Shown here piece by piece: positions 1 to 8,907 of a DNA stretch of 49,803 nucleotides (the first letter of the stretch is position 1; every line of letters starts with the position of its first letter). The translations under genes were made by a program, and so were the position numbers. The DNA comes from Komagataeibacter melaceti. Its GTDB lineage: Bacteria > Pseudomonadota > Alphaproteobacteria > Acetobacterales > Acetobacteraceae. Where the stretch lies: assembly GCF_003403295.1 (NCBI RefSeq), contig NZ_QUWV01000055.1:1-49803 (forward strand), read 5' to 3'. A model generated the notes under the pieces. That model saw only the letters and a list, made by a program, of their open reading frames with translations, made no database searches and was not told the DNA's origin.

Positions 1-1
1 G

Positions 2-439
2 CCCGCCCCCAAGCCCCGCGCGCCACGCACCAGCCGGGCCAGCACGGCGGCGGCCAAGGAAATACAGGATTCGCACGCGCGCATTTCCATGCTGACGGAC
101 AGCATCCGCAAGCTCGACCTGGAACTGCGCGATACCCGCGCGCATAACGCGGCCCTGCGCTCGGAACTGTACCAGACACAGCAGGCCCGCGCCGAAACGC
201 AGGTGGCCCTGTCCATTGTGCAGAAACAGAGCCGCCAGCCCACCCGCCGTTCGGGCCTGCTGGTCGCGATCGCGCTGGGGCTGCTGACCGGCGTCGCCCT
301 GACCGAAGCATGGCATACGCTTGTCTCGAGCAGCCCGGCGCAGGCCAGCGCCGCCTACCCGCCCGTGCACCATGGCGGGCAGGCATGGCTCCTGCCGCCG
401 CTCCATTCCCCCTATCAGTCCGGAAATATGCTGTCATGA
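2..439 (+). CDS. Coiled-coil, single-pass membrane protein (5' end outside window)
   Basis: The frame is open from the first bases of the window, so this is the C-terminal 145 residues of a longer protein. The visible part has a charged, Gln/Glu/Arg-rich helical stretch (likely coiled coil, after the ATG at 89), then one hydrophobic segment (LLVAIALGLLTGVAL, about bases 259-303) and a short Ala/Pro/His-rich tail. This suggests a membrane-anchored protein with a cytoplasmic coiled coil. Its stop overlaps the start of the next gene (ATGA at 436-439), so the two are probably translationally coupled. I do not recognise a family. The ATG at 89 could be a start, but the coding-like sequence upstream argues against it. 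Confidence 0.6.
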   Translation, partial: PAPKPRAPRTSRASTAAAKEIQDSHARISMLTDSIRKLDLELRDTRAHNAALRSELYQTQQARAETQVALSIVQKQSRQPTRRSGLLVAIALGLLTGVALTEAWHTLVSSSPAQASAAYPPVHHGGQAWLLPPLHSPYQSGNMLS

Positions 440-1893
440 CCGCATCCCCCTCCCCCACACTGGCCCGGCATGACCTGATCGCCCGCTTTACGGAGATAGT
501 GGGGCCGACAGGCATCCTGACCGACGCGGCGGATACCGCGCCCTTCTGCACCGACTGGCGCGACCTGTATCACGGCCGCGCGCTGGCCGTGCTGCGCCCT
601 GCCGATACCGAGGCCCTGTCGCGGATCGTGCGCCTGTGCGCCGAACATGACGTGCCGATGGTGCCGCAGGGCGGCAATACCAGCATGGTGGGCGGCGCCA
701 CGCCCGATGGCACCGGGCGGGAGGTCGTGATCTGCCTGTCACGCATGAACCGCATCCGCAACATCGACCCCCATGACCTGACCATGGAGGTGGAGGCCGG
801 CGTTACGCTAAAGGCGGCGCAGGAAGCCGCGTGGGAGGCGGGATTCATGCTGCCGCTGTCCATCTCGTCCGAAGGTTCGGCGCAGATCGGCGGCGTGCTG
901 GCCACCAATGCGGGCGGCAACAACACCCTGCGTTACGGCAATGCGCGCGAACTGGTGCTCGGCCTTGAGGCCGTCATGCCCGATGGCGGCGTGTTCCATG
1001 GCCTGCGCCGCCTGCGCAAGGACAATACCGGCTATGCCCTGCGGCAGTTGCTGGTTGGCTCGGAGGGGACGCTGGGCTTCATTACCACCGCCATCATGCA
1101 GCTCTCCCCCCAGCCGCGTGAAATCGTGGCCGCCCTGTGCGCGGTGGAAGATGCCGATGCGGCGCTGAAGCTGCTGGGCCTGCTGCGCGGGCGTGACCCG
1201 GCGCTGGTGCAGGCGTTCGAGTTCATGTCCGGCACGGGCATGGACCTGGTGACCAGCCTCATCCCCGCCACCTCCCTGCCGCTGGAGGAACGCGCACCGG
1301 CCTACGTGCTGGTCGAACTGGCCACGCCGCGCCCGGACGCGGAACTGCGCGAATATGCCGAGGGCGTTCTGGGCGATGCGCTGGAAGCGGGAATCATCAC
1401 CGATGCCGTAATAGCCGAGAGCGAGGGCCAGCGCGCGGGGCTGTGGAAACTGCGCGAGGAACATGCCGAGGCCCAGCGCCGCGCGGGGGCGAGCGTCAAG
1501 AACGACGTATCGGTGCCCGTAAGCCATGTGCCCGAACTGATAAAGCGTGCGACAGCGGCCTGCACGGCGCTGATACCGGGCATCCGCCCCGCGCCGTTCG
1601 GCCATATGGGCGATGGCAACATCCACTTCAACCTGGTGCAGCCCGAAGGCATGGCGCCGGAGGCGTTCCTGGCCCGCAGCCATGACATCATGGACACGGT
1701 GGCCGCGATCGTGAAGGAACTGGACGGCTCCTTCTCCGCCGAGCACGGGGTGGGCCAGCTCAAGCCCTACATGATGCCCGCATGGCGTGGCGGCGCGGAA
1801 CTGGCGGCCATGCGCCACATCAAGGCGGCACTTGACCCGCGCAACCTCATGAACCCCGGCAAGGTCCTGCCCCCTGCCACACAGGACGCATGA
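436..1893 (+). CDS. FAD-binding oxidoreductase of the GlcD / D-lactate / D-2-hydroxyglutarate dehydrogenase family
   Basis: A 485-residue flavoprotein expected to oxidise a D-2-hydroxyacid and pass electrons to a carrier or quinone. The N-terminal half is a PCMH-type FAD domain, with VPQGGNTSMVGGA and the glycine-rich SEGSAQIGGVLATNAGGNN region. The C-terminal half is an FAD-oxidase C domain carrying HMGDGNIHFN and EHGVGQLK, the metal and substrate region of this family. The start at 436 overlaps the upstream stop and begins just before the conserved region. Length is normal for single-subunit members. Substrate (lactate, glycolate or 2-hydroxyglutarate) cannot be settled from sequence alone. 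In acetic acid bacteria such enzymes usually feed the respiratory chain, but that is inference here. Confidence 0.88.
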   Translation: MTASPSPTLARHDLIARFTEIVGPTGILTDAADTAPFCTDWRDLYHGRALAVLRPADTEALSRIVRLCAEHDVPMVPQGGNTSMVGGATPDGTGREVVICLSRMNRIRNIDPHDLTMEVEAGVTLKAAQEAAWEAGFMLPLSISSEGSAQIGGVLATNAGGNNTLRYGNARELVLGLEAVMPDGGVFHGLRRLRKDNTGYALRQLLVGSEGTLGFITTAIMQLSPQPREIVAALCAVEDADAALKLLGLLRGRDPALVQAFEFMSGTGMDLVTSLIPATSLPLEERAPAYVLVELATPRPDAELREYAEGVLGDALEAGIITDAVIAESEGQRAGLWKLREEHAEAQRRAGASVKNDVSVPVSHVPELIKRATAACTALIPGIRPAPFGHMGDGNIHFNLVQPEGMAPEAFLARSHDIMDTVAAIVKELDGSFSAEHGVGQLKPYMMPAWRGGAELAAMRHIKAALDPRNLMNPGKVLPPATQDA

Positions 1894-1940
1894 CGCCACG
1901 GCACAGGCATGTAACAGACTGTTCGCGCATCCATGCGTGG

Positions 1941-1956
1941 GGGGATCACCCCTTTT
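1941..1956 (+). terminator. Short GC hairpin with T-run, possible weak terminator
   Basis: GGGG (1941-1944), loop ATCA, CCCC (1949-1952), then TTTT (1953-1956). It lies between the FAD oxidoreductase stop and the lptF start chosen here. The stem is only 4 bp, so the call is weak. If real it favours the lptF start at 1987 over the in-frame ATG at 1933, which would place the hairpin inside the coding region. Confidence 0.3.
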
Positions 1957-1986
1957 GCCCCGGCGGGAACGGGGCTAGACAGGGGC

Positions 1987-3153
1987 ATGCCTGTCGTCCG
2001 CCCCGTTCCTGACCGCCTTGCGCCACGCCTGTCGATTCTGGACCGCTACGTGCTGCGCCAGCTCCTGCTGGCGCTCGTGGCCAGCACCGGCGCGCTGGCA
2101 ACCCTGATCTGGCTGACCCAGTCGCTGCATTTCGTATCACTCGTGGTCGGGCGGGGGCTTTCGCTGCGCGTGTTCCTGGAGCTGACCAGCCTGCTGATTC
2201 CCTCCTTCGTCGCGGTCATCCTGCCGATCACGACCTTCGTGGTGGTGCAGTTCATCTACCAGCGCCTTGGCACCGACCGCGAACTGACCGTGATGCAGGC
2301 GGCGGGACTGTCACCATTCATGATGGCGCGGCCGGGGCTGTTCTGCGCGGCCATCGCCACGGGGCTGTGCCTGGTGCTGAATGTGTGGGTCGTGCCGGTT
2401 TCCTACCATGCCTTCCGCCAGTACGAATTCCAGATCCGCAACCGCATGGCCGCCTTCCTGATACAGGACGGGGTCTTCACGCAGGTATCGGACAACATGA
2501 CTGTCTATATCCGTGAACGCGCCAAGGACGGCACGCTGCGCGGCATCATGGTGGAAGATGACCGCACCCCCGGCGCGGAAGCCACGATACTGGCGGAAAA
2601 GGGCACGCTGGTCATCAATGACGAACAGCCGCATGTGGTCCTGTTCAACGGCTCGCGGCAGGAGATCGACAGCCATACCGGGCGGCTCAACGTGCTGACC
2701 TTCGCGCGCAACACCATTGACCTGTCCAGCCCGCACGGGTCGCACACCCGCCTGCCAGACGCCAATGAACTCTCGATCGCGCAGCTCCTGCACCCGGACA
2801 TGCGCCAGTATTCCCCCCGTGATGAAAGCAAGATGTTCATCGAGGCATGGCGCAGGCTCAGCACGCCGTTCTGCGCATTTTCATTCGCCATGATCGGCCT
2901 GCTGGGGGCGATGGGCGGCACCTATTCCCGCCAGGCCAGCATCGTGCGCCCCGTGCTGGCCATACTGGGCATCGTGGCCGTGCAGGCGCTGACGCTGATG
3001 GTGCAGAACCTTGCATCGCGCAACCTGCACCTCATGCCGCTTATGTGGATATGCACGCTGGGGCCGGGCGTGATCTGCGCCTTCATCCTTTTCGTGCCGG
3101 AATTCCGGTCGGATCGTGAACCGCTGGTCCGTGTGGGCAGCCCCCGCGCATGA
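1987..3153 (+). CDS. lptF: LPS export ABC transporter permease LptF
   Basis: Inner-membrane permease of the LptB2FGC complex, which extracts lipopolysaccharide from the inner membrane and pushes it onto the Lpt bridge. The 388-residue product opens with the family hallmark LDRYVLRQLLLALVAS followed by a first membrane helix. Further helices follow near the N terminus, then a soluble periplasmic (beta-jellyroll) segment and C-terminal helices, as expected for the YjgP/YjgQ family. I chose the ATG at 1987 because an AGGGG-type ribosome site lies just before it and the 18 extra residues from the ATG at 1933 look unlike the family. The stop overlaps lptG (ATGA at 3150-3153). The ATPase gene lptB is not in the window. 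Confidence 0.9.
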   Translation: MPVVRPVPDRLAPRLSILDRYVLRQLLLALVASTGALATLIWLTQSLHFVSLVVGRGLSLRVFLELTSLLIPSFVAVILPITTFVVVQFIYQRLGTDRELTVMQAAGLSPFMMARPGLFCAAIATGLCLVLNVWVVPVSYHAFRQYEFQIRNRMAAFLIQDGVFTQVSDNMTVYIRERAKDGTLRGIMVEDDRTPGAEATILAEKGTLVINDEQPHVVLFNGSRQEIDSHTGRLNVLTFARNTIDLSSPHGSHTRLPDANELSIAQLLHPDMRQYSPRDESKMFIEAWRRLSTPFCAFSFAMIGLLGAMGGTYSRQASIVRPVLAILGIVAVQALTLMVQNLASRNLHLMPLMWICTLGPGVICAFILFVPEFRSDREPLVRVGSPRA

Positions 3154-4265
3154 GGCCCGCCTTCACCCTGTCGGTCTATATCGCGCGGCAGTTCACCTAT
3201 GCCACGCTGGCCGTGATCATGTTCCTGACCGGGCTGATCACGATGTTCGACTTCATCGACCTGCTGCGCCGCGTCTCCACCCGGCCCAACGTGCCCACAT
3301 CTCTGGTCAGCGAGATCGCGCTGCTGCACGTGCCGTTCGCCTGCCTCGAGATCCTGCCCTTCGGGGTGCTGCTGGGCGGCATCATCTGCTTCTGGCGGCT
3401 GGCGCGGTCGTCCGAACTGGTGGTGGCGCGGGCGGCCGGTATCTCGGCATGGCAGTTCCTGACGGGGCCGATCATCTGCGCGGTGCTGATCGGGGCGACG
3501 GCGACCACCTGTGTCTCGCCCCTGTCCTCCATCATGTACCGCCGGGCGGAGGCACTGGACCGGCAGTACCTGCGCGACAATAACGGCAAGTCCCTCAACC
3601 TGAGCGGCGGCACGCTGTGGCTGCGCCAGGGCGATAACGGGCTGGTGGACCATGGGGTGGACATCATCCACGCCCGGCATGTCAGGCTGAGCGGGGGCGT
3701 GCTGCATCTGGGCGCCATAACCATATTCCGCATGGGGCCGGATGACGGGCTGATCACCCGGCTGGAGGCCGATAACGGCTATCTGGGCAAGGGGCGGTGG
3801 ATACTGAACGCCACCCACCAGCTCCGCCCCGACGAACTGCCCGAGGACATGGGCCGCGTTACCCTGCCCGCCGACCTGACACTGGCGGGGGTGGAGGAAA
3901 GTTTTGCCTCCCCCGACACGTTATCCGTCTGGGCGCTGCCGGGCTTCATCCGCCAGCTCAACCGCTCCGGCTTTTCCACCATCCGCCACCGGCTGCATTT
4001 CCAGACCCTGCTGACCCTGCCCGTGCTGTCGGGCACCATGGCGCTGGTGGCGGCGGGATTTTCCATGCGGCCCGCCCGCCGGGGTGGCGTCGTGCGCATG
4101 ATCAGCTTTGGCGTGGCGGCTGGTTTTGCGCTGTTTGCCATATCCAAGATCGCGGCGCAGTTTGGTGAAACGGGTGCCCTTCCCCCCCTGCTGGCAGCGT
4201 GGGCGCCAACAGGGGCGGGGCTTTGTCTTGCAGTCACGCTACTTCTTCATCTAGAGGACGGTTAA
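3150..4265 (+). CDS. lptG: LPS export ABC transporter permease LptG
   Basis: Second permease of the LPS exporter, 371 residues, partner of LptF. It starts with the typical MRPAFTLSVYIARQF, followed by a membrane helix, and has the LptF/LptG pattern of N-terminal helices, a periplasmic domain (about residues 100-260) and three C-terminal helices. The start overlaps lptF by ATGA and the stop overlaps the lptD start (TAATG at 4263-4267), so lptF, lptG and lptD are one tightly coupled transcript. The order and coupling put the inner-membrane and outer-membrane ends of the LPS export machine under one control. Confidence 0.92.
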   Translation: MRPAFTLSVYIARQFTYATLAVIMFLTGLITMFDFIDLLRRVSTRPNVPTSLVSEIALLHVPFACLEILPFGVLLGGIICFWRLARSSELVVARAAGISAWQFLTGPIICAVLIGATATTCVSPLSSIMYRRAEALDRQYLRDNNGKSLNLSGGTLWLRQGDNGLVDHGVDIIHARHVRLSGGVLHLGAITIFRMGPDDGLITRLEADNGYLGKGRWILNATHQLRPDELPEDMGRVTLPADLTLAGVEESFASPDTLSVWALPGFIRQLNRSGFSTIRHRLHFQTLLTLPVLSGTMALVAAGFSMRPARRGGVVRMISFGVAAGFALFAISKIAAQFGETGALPPLLAAWAPTGAGLCLAVTLLLHLEDG

Positions 4266-6658
4266 TGTCCCGTCCCCCTCCCCTTCCGCGCGCGCCATTA
4301 CCGCTACGGCCCGGCGTCGCCCCGCGGCGGTTTCCGCGCGGGGCGCTGTTCTGCGCGACCATGCTGGGGGGGATCGCGCTGGGGCTGGGGGCACAGACGC
4401 CACAGGCCCGCGCGGATGCGCCCAAGCGCAGCATGCCCATCCACGCCCCCAAAAGCCAGCCACAGGCCCCGGTGACGTTTTCGGGCACGGTGTCCAACAC
4501 CGACCCGATGACCTTCCAGGCCGACCATGTCTCCTATGACAGCAGGAACGGCATCGCGACATGGACCGGCAATGTCCAGATCTGGCAGAATGACCAGATC
4601 ATGCGGGCGGACAAGGTCATATACGACCGCAATACCGGCATCGCCTCAGCCCGTGGCAACGTGGCGATGGTGGAGCCGGACGGGACCGTGCTGTTCACGG
4701 ATTACGCGGAACTGAGCAACGGCATGCGCGATGGCATCATGACGCGCATGTACGCCCAGATGTATGACAACGCCCGGCTGGCGGCCAATGGTGTGCGCCG
4801 CACGGGCGGCAAGGTGAGCGACCTGACCCGCGTGGTCTATACCGCGTGCGAGATCTGCGCCCGCCACCCCGAGCGCGCGCCCTTCTGGCAGATCCGCGCC
4901 TATGACGCCACGCATGACATGCAGCACAAGCGCATGGAGTTCCGTGATGCGTTCGTGGACTTCTTCGGGGTGCCGATTTTCTACCTGCCCACCTTCTCCA
5001 TGACCGACCCGTCGGTGCGGCGGCAGAGCGGCTTCCTGACCCCCGGCTTCACGCCCCATAACCGCTACCTGGGCACCTATGTCACCATTCCCTATTACTG
5101 GGTGCTGGACAAGCAGTCGGACGTCACGCTGGAGGGGCTGTTCTCCACCCGTACCGGCCCGCAGATCAGCGCGAATTACCGCCGCTATTTCAGCAACGCG
5201 CGGCTGAACATCAACGCGGGCATCGCGTATGACACGCATCATGACATAAGCTACACCAACACCTTCGGCCAGCAGGTCGAAAGCGCGGACAACCACGGTG
5301 TGCAGGGCTACTTCTTCGGCAGCGGCCAGATCGCGCTGAACAAGACATGGCGCGCGGGCGCGAACATACGCTGGGCCAGTTCGCCCAACTACATGCGCGA
5401 CTACCGCGTAACCGGCTACGGGCAGGATACGCTCAATTCCAACGTCTATCTCGAAGGGTTCGGAACGGGGTCATATTCCCGCATCGACGCGGAAGCCTAT
5501 CAGGGCCTGAACCAGGGCATCATCCACAACCACGACCTGCCATGGGTGCTGCCGCGCTACACCTACAGCTATTTCGGCAGGCCCGATGCGTGGGGCGGGC
5601 GGTTCAGCCTCGATACGACGGATTTCTACGTCTATCGTAACAATGGCACGTCGGACCAGCGCGGGCAGCTTTCGCTCAACTGGGACCGGCCGTTCCATAA
5701 CAAGCTGGGCCAGATCTGGGACCTGACCCTGCATGTCGAATCCGCCATCCACCGCGCCACCCAGCTCAACCAGCAGCCCAACTACGCCGGCACCACGCGC
5801 GCGCAGGTGGAGGGGCAGGTCCTGCCCACCATCGGGCTGAAAATGAACTGGCCGTTCCTGCGCAGCTTCAACCACAATACGGGCACGCAGATACTTGAGC
5901 CGATCGTGCAGTTCCTGGCCGCCCCCAACACGGGCAACAGCACGTCACGGAACATACCGAACGAAGACAGCCTGACCTACGAATTCACGGATTCGACGCT
6001 GTTCGCCATCAACCGCTACCCCGGCACCGACCGGCTGGATGGTGGGCTGCGCGCCAATGTCGGCCTGCACAACAACTGGACATGGAACGGCCACCAGATT
6101 GACGTGCTGATTGGCGAGAGCTTCCAGGAGCATGTCGATCACAACCGCATCCCCTATTCCGGGCTGGGCCACCACCTGTCGGATGTGGTGATGGGCACGC
6201 ACATGGTGCCCAACCAGTTCTTTGATTTCGACGGCAAGATGCGGCTCGACCCGTATGCGGGCAAGGTGGACTTTGGCGATGCGCTGGGCAGCGCGGGTTT
6301 CCGGCATTTCCGCGTGACGGGTGGCTACCTGTTCGAGCCGGTGACCCCATATTATTATTATGCCGAAAGGTCATATACCAACACACCGCCCGCCATTTAC
6401 TATAAGCCGGTGAGCGAACTGACGGTGGGGGCTGCCTCCAACTGGGATCACTGGCATCTGGCCGCCTACCTGCGCCGGAGCCTGTCGCGCAATGAAAGCG
6501 TGTCGGTTGGTGGCGATGCCGGGTTCCAGAATGACTGTTTCGGGCTGGATGTCATGTATCTCAAGCAGTACACCACGATTGGTGGCCAACAGAGCAATTC
6601 GACCGTAATGTTCTCCCTTACGTTCAAAACCATCGGTACATTTGGTATGAATGGCTGA
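4265..6658 (+). CDS. lptD: LPS assembly outer-membrane protein LptD
   Basis: The 797-residue outer-membrane translocon that inserts LPS into the outer leaflet. It has a long Arg/Pro-rich signal region with a hydrophobic core (about residues 26-43) and an Ala-x-Ala-type cleavage area near ARADAP. An OstA/LptA-like beta-jellyroll domain follows (about 70-190), then the C-terminal beta-barrel. Cysteines are visible at about 195 and 198 (ACEICA) and about 758 (NDCFG). E. coli LptD needs inter-domain disulfides for function; here the C-terminal side offers a single Cys rather than an adjacent pair. AGGA lies 7 nt before the ATG. It overlaps lptG and surA, the chaperone that folds this barrel. Confidence 0.92.
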   Translation: MSRPPPLPRAPLPLRPGVAPRRFPRGALFCATMLGGIALGLGAQTPQARADAPKRSMPIHAPKSQPQAPVTFSGTVSNTDPMTFQADHVSYDSRNGIATWTGNVQIWQNDQIMRADKVIYDRNTGIASARGNVAMVEPDGTVLFTDYAELSNGMRDGIMTRMYAQMYDNARLAANGVRRTGGKVSDLTRVVYTACEICARHPERAPFWQIRAYDATHDMQHKRMEFRDAFVDFFGVPIFYLPTFSMTDPSVRRQSGFLTPGFTPHNRYLGTYVTIPYYWVLDKQSDVTLEGLFSTRTGPQISANYRRYFSNARLNINAGIAYDTHHDISYTNTFGQQVESADNHGVQGYFFGSGQIALNKTWRAGANIRWASSPNYMRDYRVTGYGQDTLNSNVYLEGFGTGSYSRIDAEAYQGLNQGIIHNHDLPWVLPRYTYSYFGRPDAWGGRFSLDTTDFYVYRNNGTSDQRGQLSLNWDRPFHNKLGQIWDLTLHVESAIHRATQLNQQPNYAGTTRAQVEGQVLPTIGLKMNWPFLRSFNHNTGTQILEPIVQFLAAPNTGNSTSRNIPNEDSLTYEFTDSTLFAINRYPGTDRLDGGLRANVGLHNNWTWNGHQIDVLIGESFQEHVDHNRIPYSGLGHHLSDVVMGTHMVPNQFFDFDGKMRLDPYAGKVDFGDALGSAGFRHFRVTGGYLFEPVTPYYYYAERSYTNTPPAIYYKPVSELTVGAASNWDHWHLAAYLRRSLSRNESVSVGGDAGFQNDCFGLDVMYLKQYTTIGGQQSNSTVMFSLTFKTIGTFGMNG

Positions 6659-8051
6659 CCTGATGCGTGAAAGACCGAGCCGGATGTCCTTCTTCCCCGC
6701 CACCCGTGGCGCTGCCCTTCCCCCCGTACCACGCCGTGGCCGTGCGCTGGCGCTCGCCCTGCTGGCAGGGATGGTGCTGGTGGGGCATGGACCGGCGGCG
6801 TCCGCCCGTTCGGCCCGCTCCATTGCCCAGCAGGCGCAGGCGGCGGAAGACCAGGACGCCATCATCGCCACCGTCAACGGTTCGGTGCTGACCAAGCGCG
6901 ATGTCGATACGCGCGGCCGCCTGTTCGCCCTGTCCTCGGGCCTTGATGTCAGCGATGACATCATGCAGCGCCTGCGCCCGCAGATCGTGCGCCAGCTGAT
7001 CGACGAACGGCTGCGCATGCAGGAAATGCTCGACCGCCACATCAACGTGCCGATCAAGCAGATTGCCGACGCCATATCCGGCATCGAGCAGCGCAACGGC
7101 ATGCCCGAGAACACGCTGCGCAATAAGCTGGCGGAAGATGGCGTGTCCCTGACCACCCTGATCGACCAGATCCGCGTGCAGCTTGGCTGGACGCAGGTGC
7201 TGCGGCAGGAAACGGGCGAGCGCGGGCGTATTACCGCATCCGAGATCGAACAGCGCATGGCCGCGCTGAAGCGTGAGGACGGCAAGCCGGAATACATGAT
7301 CAGCGAGATCTTCGTTCCCGTCGAAGATCCGCGCCATACGGAAAACGAGCTAAAATTTACCGAAACCATCATTCAGGAACTGCGTGAGGGCGCGCCGTTC
7401 CCCATCGTGGCCGCGCAGTTCTCACAGGGGCAGAGCGCGCTTGAAGGCGGCATGATGGGCTGGATGCAGGAAGACGGGCTTGACCCGCAGGTGGTGGAAG
7501 TGGCGCGCCAGATGCCCGATGGCGCCATTTCCAACCCCATCCGCGTGGCGGGTGGCTATGTCATCGCCACCATTGCCGAGCGGCGGACCGTGGGCCACCA
7601 GATGGCCACCATCATATCCATGCGTCAGGCCTTCTTCCCCTTCGATGTGCCGCTTGACCCGGAAAACCCGACCGACCAGCAGAAGGCGGCACTTGACCAG
7701 GCCAACACCTTCTCCACCGCCGCCAAGAACTGCGACCAGGTGGAAGCACAGAACAAGAAGCTGGGGGAAAAGCACCCGAGTGATCCGGGCGAGCTGATGC
7801 TGAACCGGCTCAACCCGCGCATGCGCGAGGTCATTGACCCCCTCGCCCCCGGTCAGGCCAGCCATCCGCTGGTGTCGGAAGACGGGATCGTGGTGCTGAT
7901 GGTCTGCTCGCGTGAGGAGCGCAACATCGCCATCCAGACCCCCAGCGAGATTGCCGACCACCTGCTGAACGAACGCGTGGAACAGACATCACGCCAGCTC
8001 AACCGCGATCTCCAGCGCAAGGCGATCATTGACATGCGCTCGAAGTCCTGA
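6651..8051 (+). CDS. surA: SurA-like periplasmic chaperone / peptidyl-prolyl isomerase
   Basis: A 466-residue secreted protein expected to escort unfolded outer-membrane proteins through the periplasm. A signal sequence with hydrophobic core ALALALLAGMVLVG ends near ASARS. A SurA N-terminal domain follows (about residues 65-190: helical, with IIATVNGSVLTKRDV at its start), then a parvulin domain (about 214-312, including SEIFVP and GGMMGWM). A second, more degenerate parvulin-like segment lies before the C-terminal helix (GQASHPLVSEDGIVVLMV). The start at 6651 overlaps lptD by 8 nt; in-frame ATGs at 6663 and 6684 are alternatives. Position directly after lptD, its main client, supports the name. 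Confidence 0.88.
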   Translation: MADLMRERPSRMSFFPATRGAALPPVPRRGRALALALLAGMVLVGHGPAASARSARSIAQQAQAAEDQDAIIATVNGSVLTKRDVDTRGRLFALSSGLDVSDDIMQRLRPQIVRQLIDERLRMQEMLDRHINVPIKQIADAISGIEQRNGMPENTLRNKLAEDGVSLTTLIDQIRVQLGWTQVLRQETGERGRITASEIEQRMAALKREDGKPEYMISEIFVPVEDPRHTENELKFTETIIQELREGAPFPIVAAQFSQGQSALEGGMMGWMQEDGLDPQVVEVARQMPDGAISNPIRVAGGYVIATIAERRTVGHQMATIISMRQAFFPFDVPLDPENPTDQQKAALDQANTFSTAAKNCDQVEAQNKKLGEKHPSDPGELMLNRLNPRMREVIDPLAPGQASHPLVSEDGIVVLMVCSREERNIAIQTPSEIADHLLNERVEQTSRQLNRDLQRKAIIDMRSKS

Positions 8052-8058
8052 CCCCAGC

Positions 8059-8907
8059 ATGACCATACTGGAACGGCCACAGGGCCTTGAGCCGCTGCGC
8101 GAGACCATTGCGCGGCACGGGCTGGATGCACGCAAGGCGCTGGGGCAGCACTTCCTGCTCGATCCCGGCATTACCGCGCGGATCGCCTCGCTTGCGGGGG
8201 ATCTGGCCGGGCAGCATGTGGTGGAAGTCGGCCCCGGACCGGGCGGGCTGACCCGCGCACTGCTGGATACGGATGCAGCCGGTATCATCGCGGTGGAGGT
8301 GGATACCCGCGCCGTGGCCGTCATTTCGGAACTGGCGGCACAGGTTCCCGGTCGGTTGCGCGTGATCGAGGCCGACGCCATGCGTCAGGACCTGAGCACG
8401 CTCTGCCCCGCGCCACGGCAGATCATTGCGAACCTGCCCTATAATGTCGGCACGCCGCTGCTTGTGGGCTGGCTGCGACAGGCCAGCGCATGGACGCGGC
8501 TGACGCTCATGTTCCAGCAGGAAGTGGCCGAGCGCATATGCGCCGCCCCCGGCTCATCCCATTACGGCCGGCTGGGCGTGCTGGCGCAGTGGACGTGTCG
8601 CTGCGGCATGCTCATGCATATTCCACCGGGGGCGTTCTCTCCCCCACCCAAGGTCCACTCGGCCGTGGTGGGCCTGATCCCGCATGCCGGGCAGCCCGAT
8701 GCGGAACTGTTCCGCGCGATGGAGCGCATTACGGCAGCAGCTTTCGGCCAGCGGCGCAAGATGCTGCGTGGCGCGCTGAAATCGGTGGGGGGCGAGGCCC
8801 TGCTGTCCGAAGCCGGGATTGATGGCAGCCGCCGGGCGGAAACGCTGGACATTGCGGAATTCGACCGCCTTGCCCGTATTCACGCCCGCAATACCGCCGC
8901 TTCGTAA
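8059..8907 (+). CDS. rsmA: 16S rRNA (adenine1518/1519-N6)-dimethyltransferase RsmA (KsgA)
   Basis: This enzyme dimethylates two adjacent adenines in helix 45 of 16S rRNA, a late check on 30S assembly. The 282-residue product has LGQHFLLDP near the N terminus, the SAM-binding loop VEVGPGPGGLTRALL and the catalytic NLPYNVGTPLL motif. The helical C-terminal domain contains FGQRRKMLR. It starts 7 nt after the surA stop, so it is the last gene of the lpt-surA operon. In many Proteobacteria pdxA lies between surA and rsmA; here it is absent. The 3' end overlaps the convergent cfa gene by 28 bp. Confidence 0.95.
   Translation: MTILERPQGLEPLRETIARHGLDARKALGQHFLLDPGITARIASLAGDLAGQHVVEVGPGPGGLTRALLDTDAAGIIAVEVDTRAVAVISELAAQVPGRLRVIEADAMRQDLSTLCPAPRQIIANLPYNVGTPLLVGWLRQASAWTRLTLMFQQEVAERICAAPGSSHYGRLGVLAQWTCRCGMLMHIPPGAFSPPPKVHSAVVGLIPHAGQPDAELFRAMERITAAAFGQRRKMLRGALKSVGGEALLSEAGIDGSRRAETLDIAEFDRLARIHARNTAAS

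Noticed and set aside
1933-1986. Upstream ATG for lptF
   Set aside because: The extra 18 residues do not look like the family N terminus and would include the hairpin at 1941-1956. The ATG at 1987 has a better ribosome site.
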